64,000 nucleotides of DNA, from the NCBI GenBank assembly GCA_965203915.1, contig OZ241918.1:744001-808000 (forward strand). Reading direction: 5' to 3'. Shown here in pieces: positions 16,955-24,707 of the stretch (within the stretch, counting starts at the first letter, position 1; each line of letters begins with the position of its first letter). The notes beneath the pieces are model-generated. The model saw only the letters and a list, made by a program, of their open reading frames with translations, made no database searches and was not told the DNA's origin. A program made the translations under genes and the position numbers. This stretch comes from JASGCL01 sp965203915 (GTDB lineage: Bacteria; Pseudomonadota; Alphaproteobacteria; JASGCL01).

Positions 16955-17884
16955 ATGTTAGATAAAAACAATCCCCATTTGGACGCGCTAGAGCGCGAGG
17001 CATTGTATGTTATTCGCGAAGTCATTGCCAGCAGCGAAGCCATGGGTCGCCGCGCCGCGGTGTTGTTTTCGGGCGGTAAAGATTCGATGGTGCTGCTGCA
17101 TTTGGCATGGAAAGCATTTCGTATCGATGGGATAACATTACCCTTGCCATTTGATGCGGTGCATATCGACACGGGGCATAATTATGCCGAGGTTTTAACC
17201 TTTCGTGATGAGGTTGCCAAACATTACGGCGTCAACATGATCATTGGTGAGGTAGAAGATTCGATTCAAAAAGGTTCGGTTAAATTGGCCAACGCAACGG
17301 CGTCGCGCAATTCGGCGCAATCGGTGACATTGTTAGAAACGATTGAGCAACATCGCTGGGTGGCGTTGATGGGCGGGGCGCGGCGCGACGAAGAACGGGC
17401 GCGTGCCAAGGAACGTTTTTTTTCGATCCGCGATGAATTTGGCGGCTGGAATCCCAAAGATCAACGCCCTGAACTATGGTCGCTTTACAACACCCATGTC
17501 AGGGATGGTGAGCATTTGCGTGTTTTTCCCATATCCAATTTTACTGAACTTGATATTTGGGAATATATTGGGCGTGAAAAATTACCCTTGCCGCCGATTT
17601 ATTTTGCGCATCGGCGCGAAGTGGTGCGGCGTGGTGATACGATTATTCCCGTCAATGATTTGATGCCCGCGCGCCCAGGGGAGGTGTTAGAAAACCTGTC
17701 GGTAAGGTTTCGCACCGTGGGGGACCGCAGCATTACCTGCCCCGTGTTGAGCGATGCCGACACCATAGAAAAAATTATTTTTGAAACATTGGGCACCACC
17801 ATTTCGGAACGTGCCGCCACCCGTATGGACGACCGTGCCACCGTGGGTGCCATGGAAAAAAGAAAAAGAGAAGGATATTTTTAA
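16955..17884 (+). CDS. cysD: Sulfate adenylyltransferase subunit 2
   Basis: A 309-residue PP-loop ATP pyrophosphatase (VLFSGGKDSMVLLHL, about residues 36-50) that transfers AMP from ATP to sulfate, with CysN as GTPase partner. Further family motifs: HIDTGHNYAEVLTFRD, GGARRDEERARAKER and NFTELDIWEYI. It starts one base after the cysH stop. Unusually, its partner cysN does not follow directly: an fkbM gene is inserted between them. Confidence 0.96.
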   Translation: MLDKNNPHLDALEREALYVIREVIASSEAMGRRAAVLFSGGKDSMVLLHLAWKAFRIDGITLPLPFDAVHIDTGHNYAEVLTFRDEVAKHYGVNMIIGEVEDSIQKGSVKLANATASRNSAQSVTLLETIEQHRWVALMGGARRDEERARAKERFFSIRDEFGGWNPKDQRPELWSLYNTHVRDGEHLRVFPISNFTELDIWEYIGREKLPLPPIYFAHRREVVRRGDTIIPVNDLMPARPGEVLENLSVRFRTVGDRSITCPVLSDADTIEKIIFETLGTTISERAATRMDDRATVGAMEKRKREGYF

Positions 17885-17885
17885 T

Positions 17886-18734
17886 ATGTTATTATATTTT
17901 ACCATCCGTAAAAAAATAAAAAGTTGGTTGATTAGCAATCAGCCATTTGGTTGGCAACTTTTAAAGTTAGCAAAAAAAATATATACAAATAAAATATTAA
18001 GTTATCATTTTGATTCACCTGTTATTAAGGTGATAAGAAAATACAAATTAAAAATCAATGGCGTTATTCAGGTGGGCGGGCATCATGGCGAAGAAATTAA
18101 TCCACTGGTAAGTTTTGGTATAAAAAGAATATCAATTTTTGAACCGATAAAATATAATTTAGAAATATTGGAAGCGGTTGTTAAATCATATAAAGAAAAA
18201 AATAAATTAATAACAATTCATCCTGTGGCTTTGGGTAGCAAGCAACAGAAAATTAAGATACACGTGGCGGATAATTGGGGAGCAAGCAGTTCTATTCTAA
18301 AACCTAAAAAACATCTTGAGTATTATAAAGATATTACTTTCAAAAACGCTGAAGAGATAAATATGTCCACATTGGATGTAATGATTGATGTAAAAGATAA
18401 CACAAATTTTTTAATGATGGATGTTCAAGGATATGAATTAGAAGTATTAAAAGGTGGGGATAAAACATTAAGAAAAATTGATTACATTTATTCAGAAATT
18501 ACTCGTGAAGAATTATATGAAGGAAATGTAATGGTAAACGAATTAGATGAATTCCTTTTTAGATATAATTTTCTTAGAATTTATACAGAATGGTGGGGCG
18601 ATGGTTATGATGGCAATGCGCTGTATATTAAAAAAAATCTATTAAGAGAATGCTCAAGCGTTGCATATTATTGGTATACAATAAAAAAAATATTCCAAAG
18701 TCATCACTATAAATCTTTGTATCGAGGGAAATAA
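17886..18734 (+). CDS. FkbM family methyltransferase inside cysDN
   Basis: A 282-residue SAM-dependent methyltransferase of the FkbM family. Motif I region: VIQVGGHHGEEINPL (about residue 60), followed by ISIFEPIKYNLEIL; the family core TLDVMIDVK...NFLMMDVQGYELEVLKGG lies at about 160-195. FkbM enzymes O-methylate sugars or polyketides and are common in glycan loci. It begins one base after the cysD stop, with AAGGAT inside the end of cysD as ribosome-binding site, and ends four bases before cysN, so it is a fitted operon member. Its DNA is far richer in A/T than cysD and cysN, which suggests transfer. A longer frame into cysD (from 17781) is an artefact. The substrate is unknown. Confidence 0.85.
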   Translation: MLLYFTIRKKIKSWLISNQPFGWQLLKLAKKIYTNKILSYHFDSPVIKVIRKYKLKINGVIQVGGHHGEEINPLVSFGIKRISIFEPIKYNLEILEAVVKSYKEKNKLITIHPVALGSKQQKIKIHVADNWGASSSILKPKKHLEYYKDITFKNAEEINMSTLDVMIDVKDNTNFLMMDVQGYELEVLKGGDKTLRKIDYIYSEITREELYEGNVMVNELDEFLFRYNFLRIYTEWWGDGYDGNALYIKKNLLRECSSVAYYWYTIKKIFQSHHYKSLYRGK

Positions 18735-18738
18735 AACC

Positions 18739-20100
18739 ATGAAAGAAACTTTACGCGTTATTACAGCAGGCAGCGTCGACGACGGCAAATCAACCCTTAT
18801 CGGGCGGTTGCTGTATGACGCCAAGGTTTTAACCCGCGACCAGTTGGATATATTGGAAGAAGGGCAAGAAACAAACACCGCCAATCGGCGGCAGGATGCT
18901 GGGCCTGACTTTGCCGCCCTAACCGATGGTTTGCTCGCCGAGAAAGAACAAGGCATAACGATAGACGTGGCTTACCGTTATTTCACCACCCAAAGCCGCC
19001 GCTATATTTTGGCCGATTGCCCTGGGCATGAAGCCTACACCCGCAACATGGTCACGGGGGCATCCACCGCCGATGTCGCCATTATTTTGATAGACCCCAC
19101 CAAGTTGGATTTTACAACATCGGATGATGATTTGCTCCTTATCCAGACCAAACGTCATAGCACGCTGTTGTTGATGTTGGGGGTGCGGCATATTGTTGTC
19201 GCGGTGAATAAAATGGATGCGATAGAATTTGATGAAAAAAAATTCCAGCAAATTGCGAAGGCCTATTCGAATTTTTTCACCAAATCTTATGGCAGGATAT
19301 TCTACAATATCATGGGCAACCCGCGGGGCGAGGGGGCACAAACTATTCAACCGCTTATCATTCCATTGTCGGCCAAGGAAGGCGATAACATCGTCGATGC
19401 CTCGACCAATTTGCAATGGTATAGGGGCAAACCATTGTTGCAATATTTGGACGACCTGGTTTTGGAAAAGAAAGACGGCGCGAAGACTCGGGCGGATGTT
19501 TCCATTCTGCCCGTGCAATATGTTTTAAAAGATGAAAAGGGCACAGGGGTAAGGTTTCGCGGGTATCAAGGGCGGGTTGAACATGGAACATTTGCAACGG
19601 GGCAAGCGGTCACCATATTCCCGAGCGGCGCCAAAACATCCATCAAAGCAATTTACAACACGGTTGATGGCGCAACCACCAGCGAGGCAAAGGTTGATGA
19701 GGTGGTAACGATACAATTAACGACCGAGGTTGATGTGAGCCGCGGTGATTATATCATCCACGACACAGGCAAAGGCAAGGATAATAAAAATTTTAATGCT
19801 ATCGTTTGCTGGCTTGATAAGGAACCTTTCAACCAAGCCATCAAATACAAATTGAAACATACAACCAAAGAAGTGCAAGCAAAATTAAGCAACATCAATA
19901 TATTAAATTTAAATAAAATCGAAGAACAGCTTGATGAGGTTGCAGGCGACTTGCAAATGAACAGCATCGCCAAGGTTGCGGTGAAGGTGAGCGATGACCT
20001 CCATGCCTCGACCTATGATATGAATCGTTCGCTGGGGGCATTTATTTTAATCGACCCCACCACTTACCATACGGTGGCGGCGGGGGTTATAACGCCTTAG
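18739..20100 (+). CDS. cysN: Sulfate adenylyltransferase subunit 1 (GTPase)
   Basis: A 453-residue elongation-factor-like GTPase that drives the CysD reaction. G motifs: GSVDDGKSTLIG (about residue 11), DCPGHEAYTRNM (about 86) and AVNKMDA (about 156). The C-terminal beta-barrel domains follow. There is no fused or adjacent CysC kinase domain, matching the APS-type CysH. A GAGGGA ribosome-binding site overlaps the fkbM stop. It is the last gene of the operon; no strong terminator is visible after it. Confidence 0.96.
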   Translation: MKETLRVITAGSVDDGKSTLIGRLLYDAKVLTRDQLDILEEGQETNTANRRQDAGPDFAALTDGLLAEKEQGITIDVAYRYFTTQSRRYILADCPGHEAYTRNMVTGASTADVAIILIDPTKLDFTTSDDDLLLIQTKRHSTLLLMLGVRHIVVAVNKMDAIEFDEKKFQQIAKAYSNFFTKSYGRIFYNIMGNPRGEGAQTIQPLIIPLSAKEGDNIVDASTNLQWYRGKPLLQYLDDLVLEKKDGAKTRADVSILPVQYVLKDEKGTGVRFRGYQGRVEHGTFATGQAVTIFPSGAKTSIKAIYNTVDGATTSEAKVDEVVTIQLTTEVDVSRGDYIIHDTGKGKDNKNFNAIVCWLDKEPFNQAIKYKLKHTTKEVQAKLSNINILNLNKIEEQLDEVAGDLQMNSIAKVAVKVSDDLHASTYDMNRSLGAFILIDPTTYHTVAAGVITP

Positions 20101-20425
20101 CGTGGACGCATCCATCGATAAAAAAATATTTTTTGTTTATTTGTTATTAAATAATTTTTATTAATAGATATTTGCAAATATCATAACAGTCTTTAGATAG
20201 TCCGCCTGGCATGCTTGGTATGGGGCATGGCGTAGCATAGCTTGCAAACCATAGGGGCTTGGTTGCGGGTAATATCGCGCGGCAAGATATTATTGTCTAT
20301 CAATCCCCTGTAGATTCATTGCAAGACGCGCCCAGAAGGTGTAGAGAATAGATAAGTATTTCTTTTGGTTGAGGGGCAGATGCCAGAAGGCGAGTCTGTA
20401 ACAATTATTATGTAAAGGAAATACC
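20101..20425. other. Intergenic region before the first binding protein
   Basis: Non-coding, 325 bases. It holds an AT-rich segment with TATTAAATAATT near 20146, a perfect 16-bp palindrome GATATTTGCAAATATC (20167-20182), and a GC-richer part with nested inverted repeats: AGGGG near 20255 with CCCCT near 20307, enclosing AATATC/GATATT near 20270-20290. The last 45 bases resemble the DNA just before the second binding protein. No ORF or tRNA is seen. Confidence 0.5.
20167..20182. promoter_or_regulatory. 16-bp perfect palindrome, possible operator
   Basis: GATATTTGCAAATATC reads the same on both strands. It lies upstream of the first betaine-type binding protein, next to a TATTAAATAATT stretch that is also found, with TTGCAAAT, upstream of the second copy (21601-21623). 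It may be a regulator site; no regulator is identified. Confidence 0.35.
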
Positions 20426-21355
20426 ATGATACAATATATACACAAAACCAAATTGATTGGTGCAGTGGGTTTATGCCTGTTGCTTTTAACCTGCCACACT
20501 GCAACTGCCCAAGACAAAGATATTTGTCGAACGGTGCGCTTTGCCCATCCTGGGTGGGCCGACCTTGATGTCAGCATCGGTTGGTCAGGAACATTGCTGA
20601 GGGCTTTGGGATACAAAACATCGCAGGTGAATGTTAGTTCGACGATAAGCTTTGCTTCGCTCAAAAATAAAGATTTGGATATTGCGCTTGCCACGTGGTT
20701 GCCCGCGGGCGAAAAATTGCTACAGCAATATAAGGGTAATTACGATAAATTGGGTCTTAACTTGCCCAAAATGCGTTATACCCTGGCGACCACCAAACAT
20801 GCTTACGATGCTGGGTTAAGATCTTGGCAAGATATTCCCAAATTTGAAAAAGAATTAAAGGGTAAGATATATGGTATCGAGCCTGGCTCGGCGGGGAATG
20901 AACATATTACCGATTTTACCAAAGACATGGGTATCGATAAAAAATTTAAAGTTATCGAGGCTTCGACCAACGCCATGTTGGCCCAGGTTGAAAAGAATCG
21001 GAATGGTTTCATTGTCTATCTTGCTTGGGATGGTCACTGGATGAGCAAATATAATCCACAATATCTTTCGGGTGGCGAAAAATGGTTGGGCAAAGATTCG
21101 ATAGTCATCACCATCGCGCGCAAAGATTATAAAGTCGATTGCCCCAATGTGGCGCAATTCTTTAAAAACTTCCAAATGGATCTGGATGCTTTGAATGAAT
21201 CGGTTAATAAGGTCGCCAATAAGCAACCCGTTGATAAGGTAACAACCGATTGGTTAAAAACCCACCCCGCGGTGGTTGCAAAATGGCTGCAGGGGGTTAC
21301 AACCTTTGACGGTCGTCCTGGCTTACCCGTGGTTAGGGAAGCACTTAGTATGTAG
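20426..21355 (+). CDS. Glycine betaine/choline-type ABC substrate-binding protein, copy 1
   Basis: A 309-residue periplasmic binding protein of the OpuAC/ProX/ChoX type. A signal peptide (KLIGAVGLCLLLLTCHTATA, cleavage before QDKD) is followed by VRFAHPGWADLDVSIGW and, later, YGIEPGSAGN and YLAWDGHWM, tryptophan-rich stretches typical of quaternary-amine-binding cages. No permease or ATPase gene is adjacent. It is a tandem paralogue of the gene at 21727. The specific ligand (betaine, choline or proline betaine) cannot be told from sequence. AAAGGA sits at the normal spacing before the ATG. Confidence 0.88.
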   Translation: MIQYIHKTKLIGAVGLCLLLLTCHTATAQDKDICRTVRFAHPGWADLDVSIGWSGTLLRALGYKTSQVNVSSTISFASLKNKDLDIALATWLPAGEKLLQQYKGNYDKLGLNLPKMRYTLATTKHAYDAGLRSWQDIPKFEKELKGKIYGIEPGSAGNEHITDFTKDMGIDKKFKVIEASTNAMLAQVEKNRNGFIVYLAWDGHWMSKYNPQYLSGGEKWLGKDSIVITIARKDYKVDCPNVAQFFKNFQMDLDALNESVNKVANKQPVDKVTTDWLKTHPAVVAKWLQGVTTFDGRPGLPVVREALSM

Positions 21356-21726
21356 GGATTTGTGCAGTAAGTAAAGTCATATAAGGGGCATGAAATTGAG
21401 GCACTGCCCCCTGTGCCCCCTTGGGCGGGCTTGCGCGGCGGGCTTGCGTGGCGGGTTGGGGCGGCGGGCTGGGGCGGCGAAGTTTACCCGCGGTTATCCA
21501 CCACAATAAGCGAAGGGGGGGCTCGCTATAAAAATACGGCTGGTTAAGGGCAATATCCGCCATCGGGGTTTTAACTTATATCAATAACCCATAATAATTT
21601 TATTAAATAATTATTGCAAATTTTGTTTATAATATATATAGTTGTAATGCTTTGTTTTTGAGATTGGGTATGCCAACTTGAAGGCGGGCAATAACAAACT
21701 TATTATTATGAAGGAGAAAATACATC
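21356..21726. other. Intergenic region between the two binding proteins
   Basis: Non-coding, 371 bases. In order it holds a possible 6-bp GGGGCA/TGCCCC stem (about 21386-21411), a GC-rich 13-bp tandem repeat (21424-21479), an AT-rich stretch with TATTAAATAATT and a TATAAT box (21628-21633), and a 3' part similar to the leader of copy 1. No ORF is convincing. Confidence 0.5.
21424..21479. repeat. 13-bp GC-rich tandem repeat, about 4.3 copies
   Basis: Four consecutive 13-bp units (GGCGGGCTTGCGC, GGCGGGCTTGCGT, GGCGGGTTGGGGC, GGCGGGCTGGGGC) and a partial fifth (GGCG). It stands out sharply from the AT-rich surroundings. G-tracts on the plus strand could form unusual structure. Confidence 0.8.
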
Positions 21727-22656
21727 ATGATAAAATATTCAAACAAGGCCAAATTATTTGCACTTGGTCTGTTATCGTTGGTGGCTGTGACCGCCGATGG
21801 GGCAGTTGCCAAAGACAAAGATATTTGCAAGACTGTCCGTTTTGCAAATCCAGGCTGGCCTGATCTTGATATCAGCATTGGCTGGTCTAGCAAATTGCTG
21901 CAAGCCTTGGGTTATCAAACCAAACAAACCCAAGTTAGCACCACTGTCACCTTTGCTTCTTTAAAGAACAAAGATTTGGACATTATGTTAGCCAATTGGT
22001 TGCCTTCCGATGAAAAATTGGAAAAAGAATACAAAGGTAATTATGACAAATTGGGATTAAATCTGCCCAAAATGCGTTACACCTTGGCTACCACCAAACA
22101 TGCCTATGATGCTGGTTTAAAATCTTGGAAAGATATTCCAAAATTTGAAAAAGAATTAAAAGGCAAAATCTATGGTATCGAACCCGGTTCGGCTGGTAAC
22201 GGTCACGTGGTTGATTTCACCAAAGACATGGGCGTTGACAAAAAATTCAAAGTTGTTGAATCTTCCACCAACGCTATGTTGGCGGAGGTTGGCAAAAACC
22301 TTAATGGTTTCATCGTCTACCTCGCTTGGGATGGTCACTGGATGAGCAAATACAATCCACAATACCTCTCGGGTGGCGAAAAATGGTTGGGTAAAGACTC
22401 GATCGTTACCACCTTGGGACGCAAAGATTATAAAGCCGATTGCCCCAACGTGGCTCGGTTCTTTAAAAACTTTGAAATGGATCTTGCCGCTTTGAATCAA
22501 TCAATCGCTGCGGTTGCTGATAAAAAACCTGTTGATAAAGTGGTTACGGAATGGTTAAAAGCCAATCCCGCCGTTGTTCAAAAATGGGTAAATGGCGTGA
22601 CCACATTTGATGGTCAACCTGGCTTACCCGCCGTTAAAAAAGCCCTCGGAATATAA
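21727..22656 (+). CDS. Glycine betaine/choline-type ABC substrate-binding protein, copy 2
   Basis: A 309-residue paralogue of the preceding gene with the same length and long identical stretches (LKNKDLDI, YDKLGLNLPKMRYTLATTKH, WDGHWMSKYNPQYLSGGEKW). Signal peptide: KLFALGLLSLVAVTADGAVA, cleavage before KDKD. Differences concentrate in the N-terminal third and the last 60 residues. It has an AAGGAG ribosome-binding site and is followed by a good terminator at 22758-22801, whereas copy 1 is not, so copy 2 may be the better expressed. The transporter must be encoded elsewhere. Confidence 0.88.
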   Translation: MIKYSNKAKLFALGLLSLVAVTADGAVAKDKDICKTVRFANPGWPDLDISIGWSSKLLQALGYQTKQTQVSTTVTFASLKNKDLDIMLANWLPSDEKLEKEYKGNYDKLGLNLPKMRYTLATTKHAYDAGLKSWKDIPKFEKELKGKIYGIEPGSAGNGHVVDFTKDMGVDKKFKVVESSTNAMLAEVGKNLNGFIVYLAWDGHWMSKYNPQYLSGGEKWLGKDSIVTTLGRKDYKADCPNVARFFKNFEMDLAALNQSIAAVADKKPVDKVVTEWLKANPAVVQKWVNGVTTFDGQPGLPAVKKALGI

Positions 22657-22757
22657 TAGCGGACTGTAGCAATACAGCCATTACCAAGGGAAAAAAACGG
22701 TAGGATGTAATCAGTTACTTTCTATGAGTTAAACAATTTGTGGTTTTCACAATATAC

Positions 22758-22806
22758 AATCCCCGTCGATAATTTATTACATTATTTTATCGGCGGGGAT
22801 TATTTT
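22758..22806 (+). terminator. Terminator after binding protein copy 2
   Basis: A 15-bp stem with one G-T pair (22758-22772 with 22787-22801) and a 14-base loop, followed by ATTTTAT. The T tract is short, but the stem is strong and correctly placed between the binding protein and the dehydrogenase. Confidence 0.7.
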
Positions 22807-22829
22807 ATGCAAAAATAAGGATTATCATC

Positions 22830-23738
22830 ATGCAATATGGATTTGTGGGATTAGGACATTTGGGCGAAAAAATGGCTGGGTGTCTGGTGCGCGGCGGTTT
22901 GTCGGTTATGGTTTATGATTTAAACAAAACCGCGGTAGAACGATTGGTCAAGAAGGGCGCGACCGCGGGAACATCGGCCGCGGCGGTTGCTGGCCATGCG
23001 GATGCGGTTATTACCTGTTTACCCTCGCCCAATATATCTGAAAAAGTTTTGTTAGAAATGTTGCCAGCATTTAAAAAAGGCTCAACATGGATAGAAATGA
23101 GCACCCTTGATAGGGATAATATCATTCGCTTGGCGTCGATGGCCGCGGAAAAAGGCATCAACACGCTGGAATGCCCCGTGACAGGTGGCGTGCATTTGGC
23201 CGATGTTGGCAAGGTCACGGTTTTGGTGGGGGGAGATAGACAATTATTTGCCAAACATGAAAAGGCCTTAAAGTTGATAGGGTCGCGGGTATTTTTTATG
23301 GGGAAGATTGGTTCGGCGGCGATTATCAAGGTTATCACCAACATGTTGGCCTTCATTAATTTGGTGGGGTGTAGCGAGGCGTTGATGTTGGCAAAAAGGG
23401 GCGGGCTGGATTTGGGCACCGCCTACGAAGCCATCAAAGCCAGTTCGGGCAATAGTTTTGTCCATGAAACCGAAGGGGCATTAATTTTAAACGGCAGTTA
23501 CGACATCGACTTCACCATGGATCTAACTTTAAAAGACTTGGGTTTTGCCTTGGGGTTTGGTCGCGAATTTGGCGTGCCCTTGACGCTTGCTTCGGTGCTG
23601 ATGCCAACTTTTTTAAGTGGCAAGGCGGCCTATGGCGGTAATGCGCAATCAACCCAAATTGCAAAATTGTTAGAGGATCTGCTTAAAACCGACCTGCGGG
23701 CGGCGGGTTATCCTGCCAAATTGGTTGCCAAGGAATAG
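22830..23738 (+). CDS. NAD(P)-dependent beta-hydroxyacid dehydrogenase (3-hydroxyisobutyrate dehydrogenase-like)
   Basis: A 302-residue member of the 3-hydroxyisobutyrate/tartronate semialdehyde reductase family. Dinucleotide fold: GFVGLGHLGEKMA at the N-terminus. Substrate loop: ECPVTGGVHLADVGKVTVLVGG (about residues 111-132), a variant of the DAPVSGG motif. The catalytic Lys is in GSAAIIKVITNML. No degradation-pathway genes surround it, so the substrate is open; a glyoxylate/succinate-semialdehyde reductase or 3-hydroxyisobutyrate role is possible. It seems monocistronic. Confidence 0.85.
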   Translation: MQYGFVGLGHLGEKMAGCLVRGGLSVMVYDLNKTAVERLVKKGATAGTSAAAVAGHADAVITCLPSPNISEKVLLEMLPAFKKGSTWIEMSTLDRDNIIRLASMAAEKGINTLECPVTGGVHLADVGKVTVLVGGDRQLFAKHEKALKLIGSRVFFMGKIGSAAIIKVITNMLAFINLVGCSEALMLAKRGGLDLGTAYEAIKASSGNSFVHETEGALILNGSYDIDFTMDLTLKDLGFALGFGREFGVPLTLASVLMPTFLSGKAAYGGNAQSTQIAKLLEDLLKTDLRAAGYPAKLVAKE

Positions 23739-23876
23739 GCAGTTTTTTTCTTTAGCCTTTTGTAAGCCAAGCCTAGCCTTGGTCATGTGGTTTTTTTGCG
23801 ATCTACGGCGCGGGCGCGCAGGGCGGGCCATGGGGTCGCCATGGGCGTTACCTGGTCTTATAAATCTTAGCCTTTG

Positions 23877-24236
23877 TTATTTAGGCTTATTGTCGTCGGT
23901 GGTCGATGATATGCGCCTTATGATATTAAAAATGCCCGCGGCAATGCCAAAAAAACCAAAAATAATGGTTAACCAGGGTTTGGTGCCAAACCATTTATCC
24001 AAACCAAAACCAAAACCAAACCCCACTATCAAAGCGGCGAACATCTCAACCGCCATCGAAACGCCATAACCATAACCCTGGTCATCTTCCTGGGAATTTT
24101 TTGGGCGAGAGGTTGTTTTTTTGAGGGAGGCTAATTTCCTCTCTAACATTTCCTGCTTATGTTGCAGGCTGTCGCTGCTGTTGTTAGGCTGGGGCGCGCC
24201 CTTTTTATCGTTCATTTTTTGCTTTTTATCTTTCAT
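23877..24236 (-). CDS. AtpI/AtpZ-like F0F1 ATP synthase assembly protein
   Basis: A 119-residue protein with a hydrophilic, Lys/Gln-rich N-terminal half and two C-terminal membrane segments (MAVEMFAALIVGFGFGFGLD and WLTIIFGFFGIAAGIFNII), the AtpI/AtpZ plan. The family usually precedes atpB in the ATP synthase F0 operon and aids c-ring assembly or ion supply. Here it stands alone, with a plus-strand dehydrogenase instead of atp genes downstream. The start could be 24236 or the ATG at 24215. Confidence 0.8.
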   Translation of the reverse strand: MKDKKQKMNDKKGAPQPNNSSDSLQHKQEMLERKLASLKKTTSRPKNSQEDDQGYGYGVSMAVEMFAALIVGFGFGFGLDKWFGTKPWLTIIFGFFGIAAGIFNIIRRISSTTDDNKPK

Positions 24237-24378
24237 TTTTGGTGGGGGTGGGGGTGGATCCCTGCCGCATTATATACAATATTAGCCCCAATGTCTAAAA
24301 ATATGATTTTTTAGGGGGAATTATTGGCGCGAGGCTGGCTCGTTGCCCGATTCGCGGTTTTCACCCTTATGATTGGTT

Positions 24379-24417
24379 AAAAAAGAGATTTTTTATCTCT
24401 TTTTTAAGTTTTTTTTT
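24379..24417 (+). terminator. Hairpin with T tract, terminator-like
   Basis: AAAAAAGAGAT (24379-24389) pairs with ATCTCTTTTTT (24395-24405) around a five-T loop, followed by AAG and about nine T. The stem is A/T-rich and no plus-strand gene lies close upstream, so its role is unclear; it could insulate the giant gene. Confidence 0.4.
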
Positions 24418-24603
24418 GCCATCCAGCAGGAATTATAAAATATAAACCATATTTTTCGGCATAAGTAGCAGTTTTTTACCATCTGTAGCAAATTATAATC
24501 TATTGATTTTTAATGATTTATTTAAAAGCATGTTTAATAATTATAATAATACAAAGCAAAATACTACTTTTTAACATTATAAAATAAAAATATATCTTTT
24601 TAG

Positions 24604-24632
24604 TTGATAAAATGGCATTTATGTAATATATT
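24604..24632 (+). promoter_or_regulatory. Sigma70-type promoter of the giant repeat gene
   Basis: TTGATA (24604-24609) and TATATT (24627-24632) are 17 bases apart, giving a leader of about 70 bases before the ATG at 24708. Confidence 0.55.
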
Positions 24633-24707
24633 ATTTCTATAAATGGATATAGTTAAAAAAACTGCTTTATAGACATTTTGGAGAAAACGGACGGAAAAGG
24701 AAACATC

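Larger units (their letters stand above)
24237..24707. other. Long AT-rich intergenic region before the giant repeat gene
   Basis: Non-coding, 471 bases. It contains a G-rich patch (GGTGGGGGTGGGGGTGG, 24241-24257), an AT hairpin with T tract at 24379-24417, and, from 24420 on, very AT-rich DNA with the promoter at 24604-24632. No ORF or RNA gene is recognised. Confidence 0.5.

Noticed and set aside
17781..17885. Upstream extension of the FkbM frame into cysD
   Set aside because: It lies in the coding end of cysD; the ATG at 17886 with AAGGAT before it explains the start.
19081..19518. Long antisense ORF inside cysN (18919-19518) and similar frames in infB, nusA and tmk
   Set aside because: These are shadows of well-supported genes; none has family motifs or start signals.
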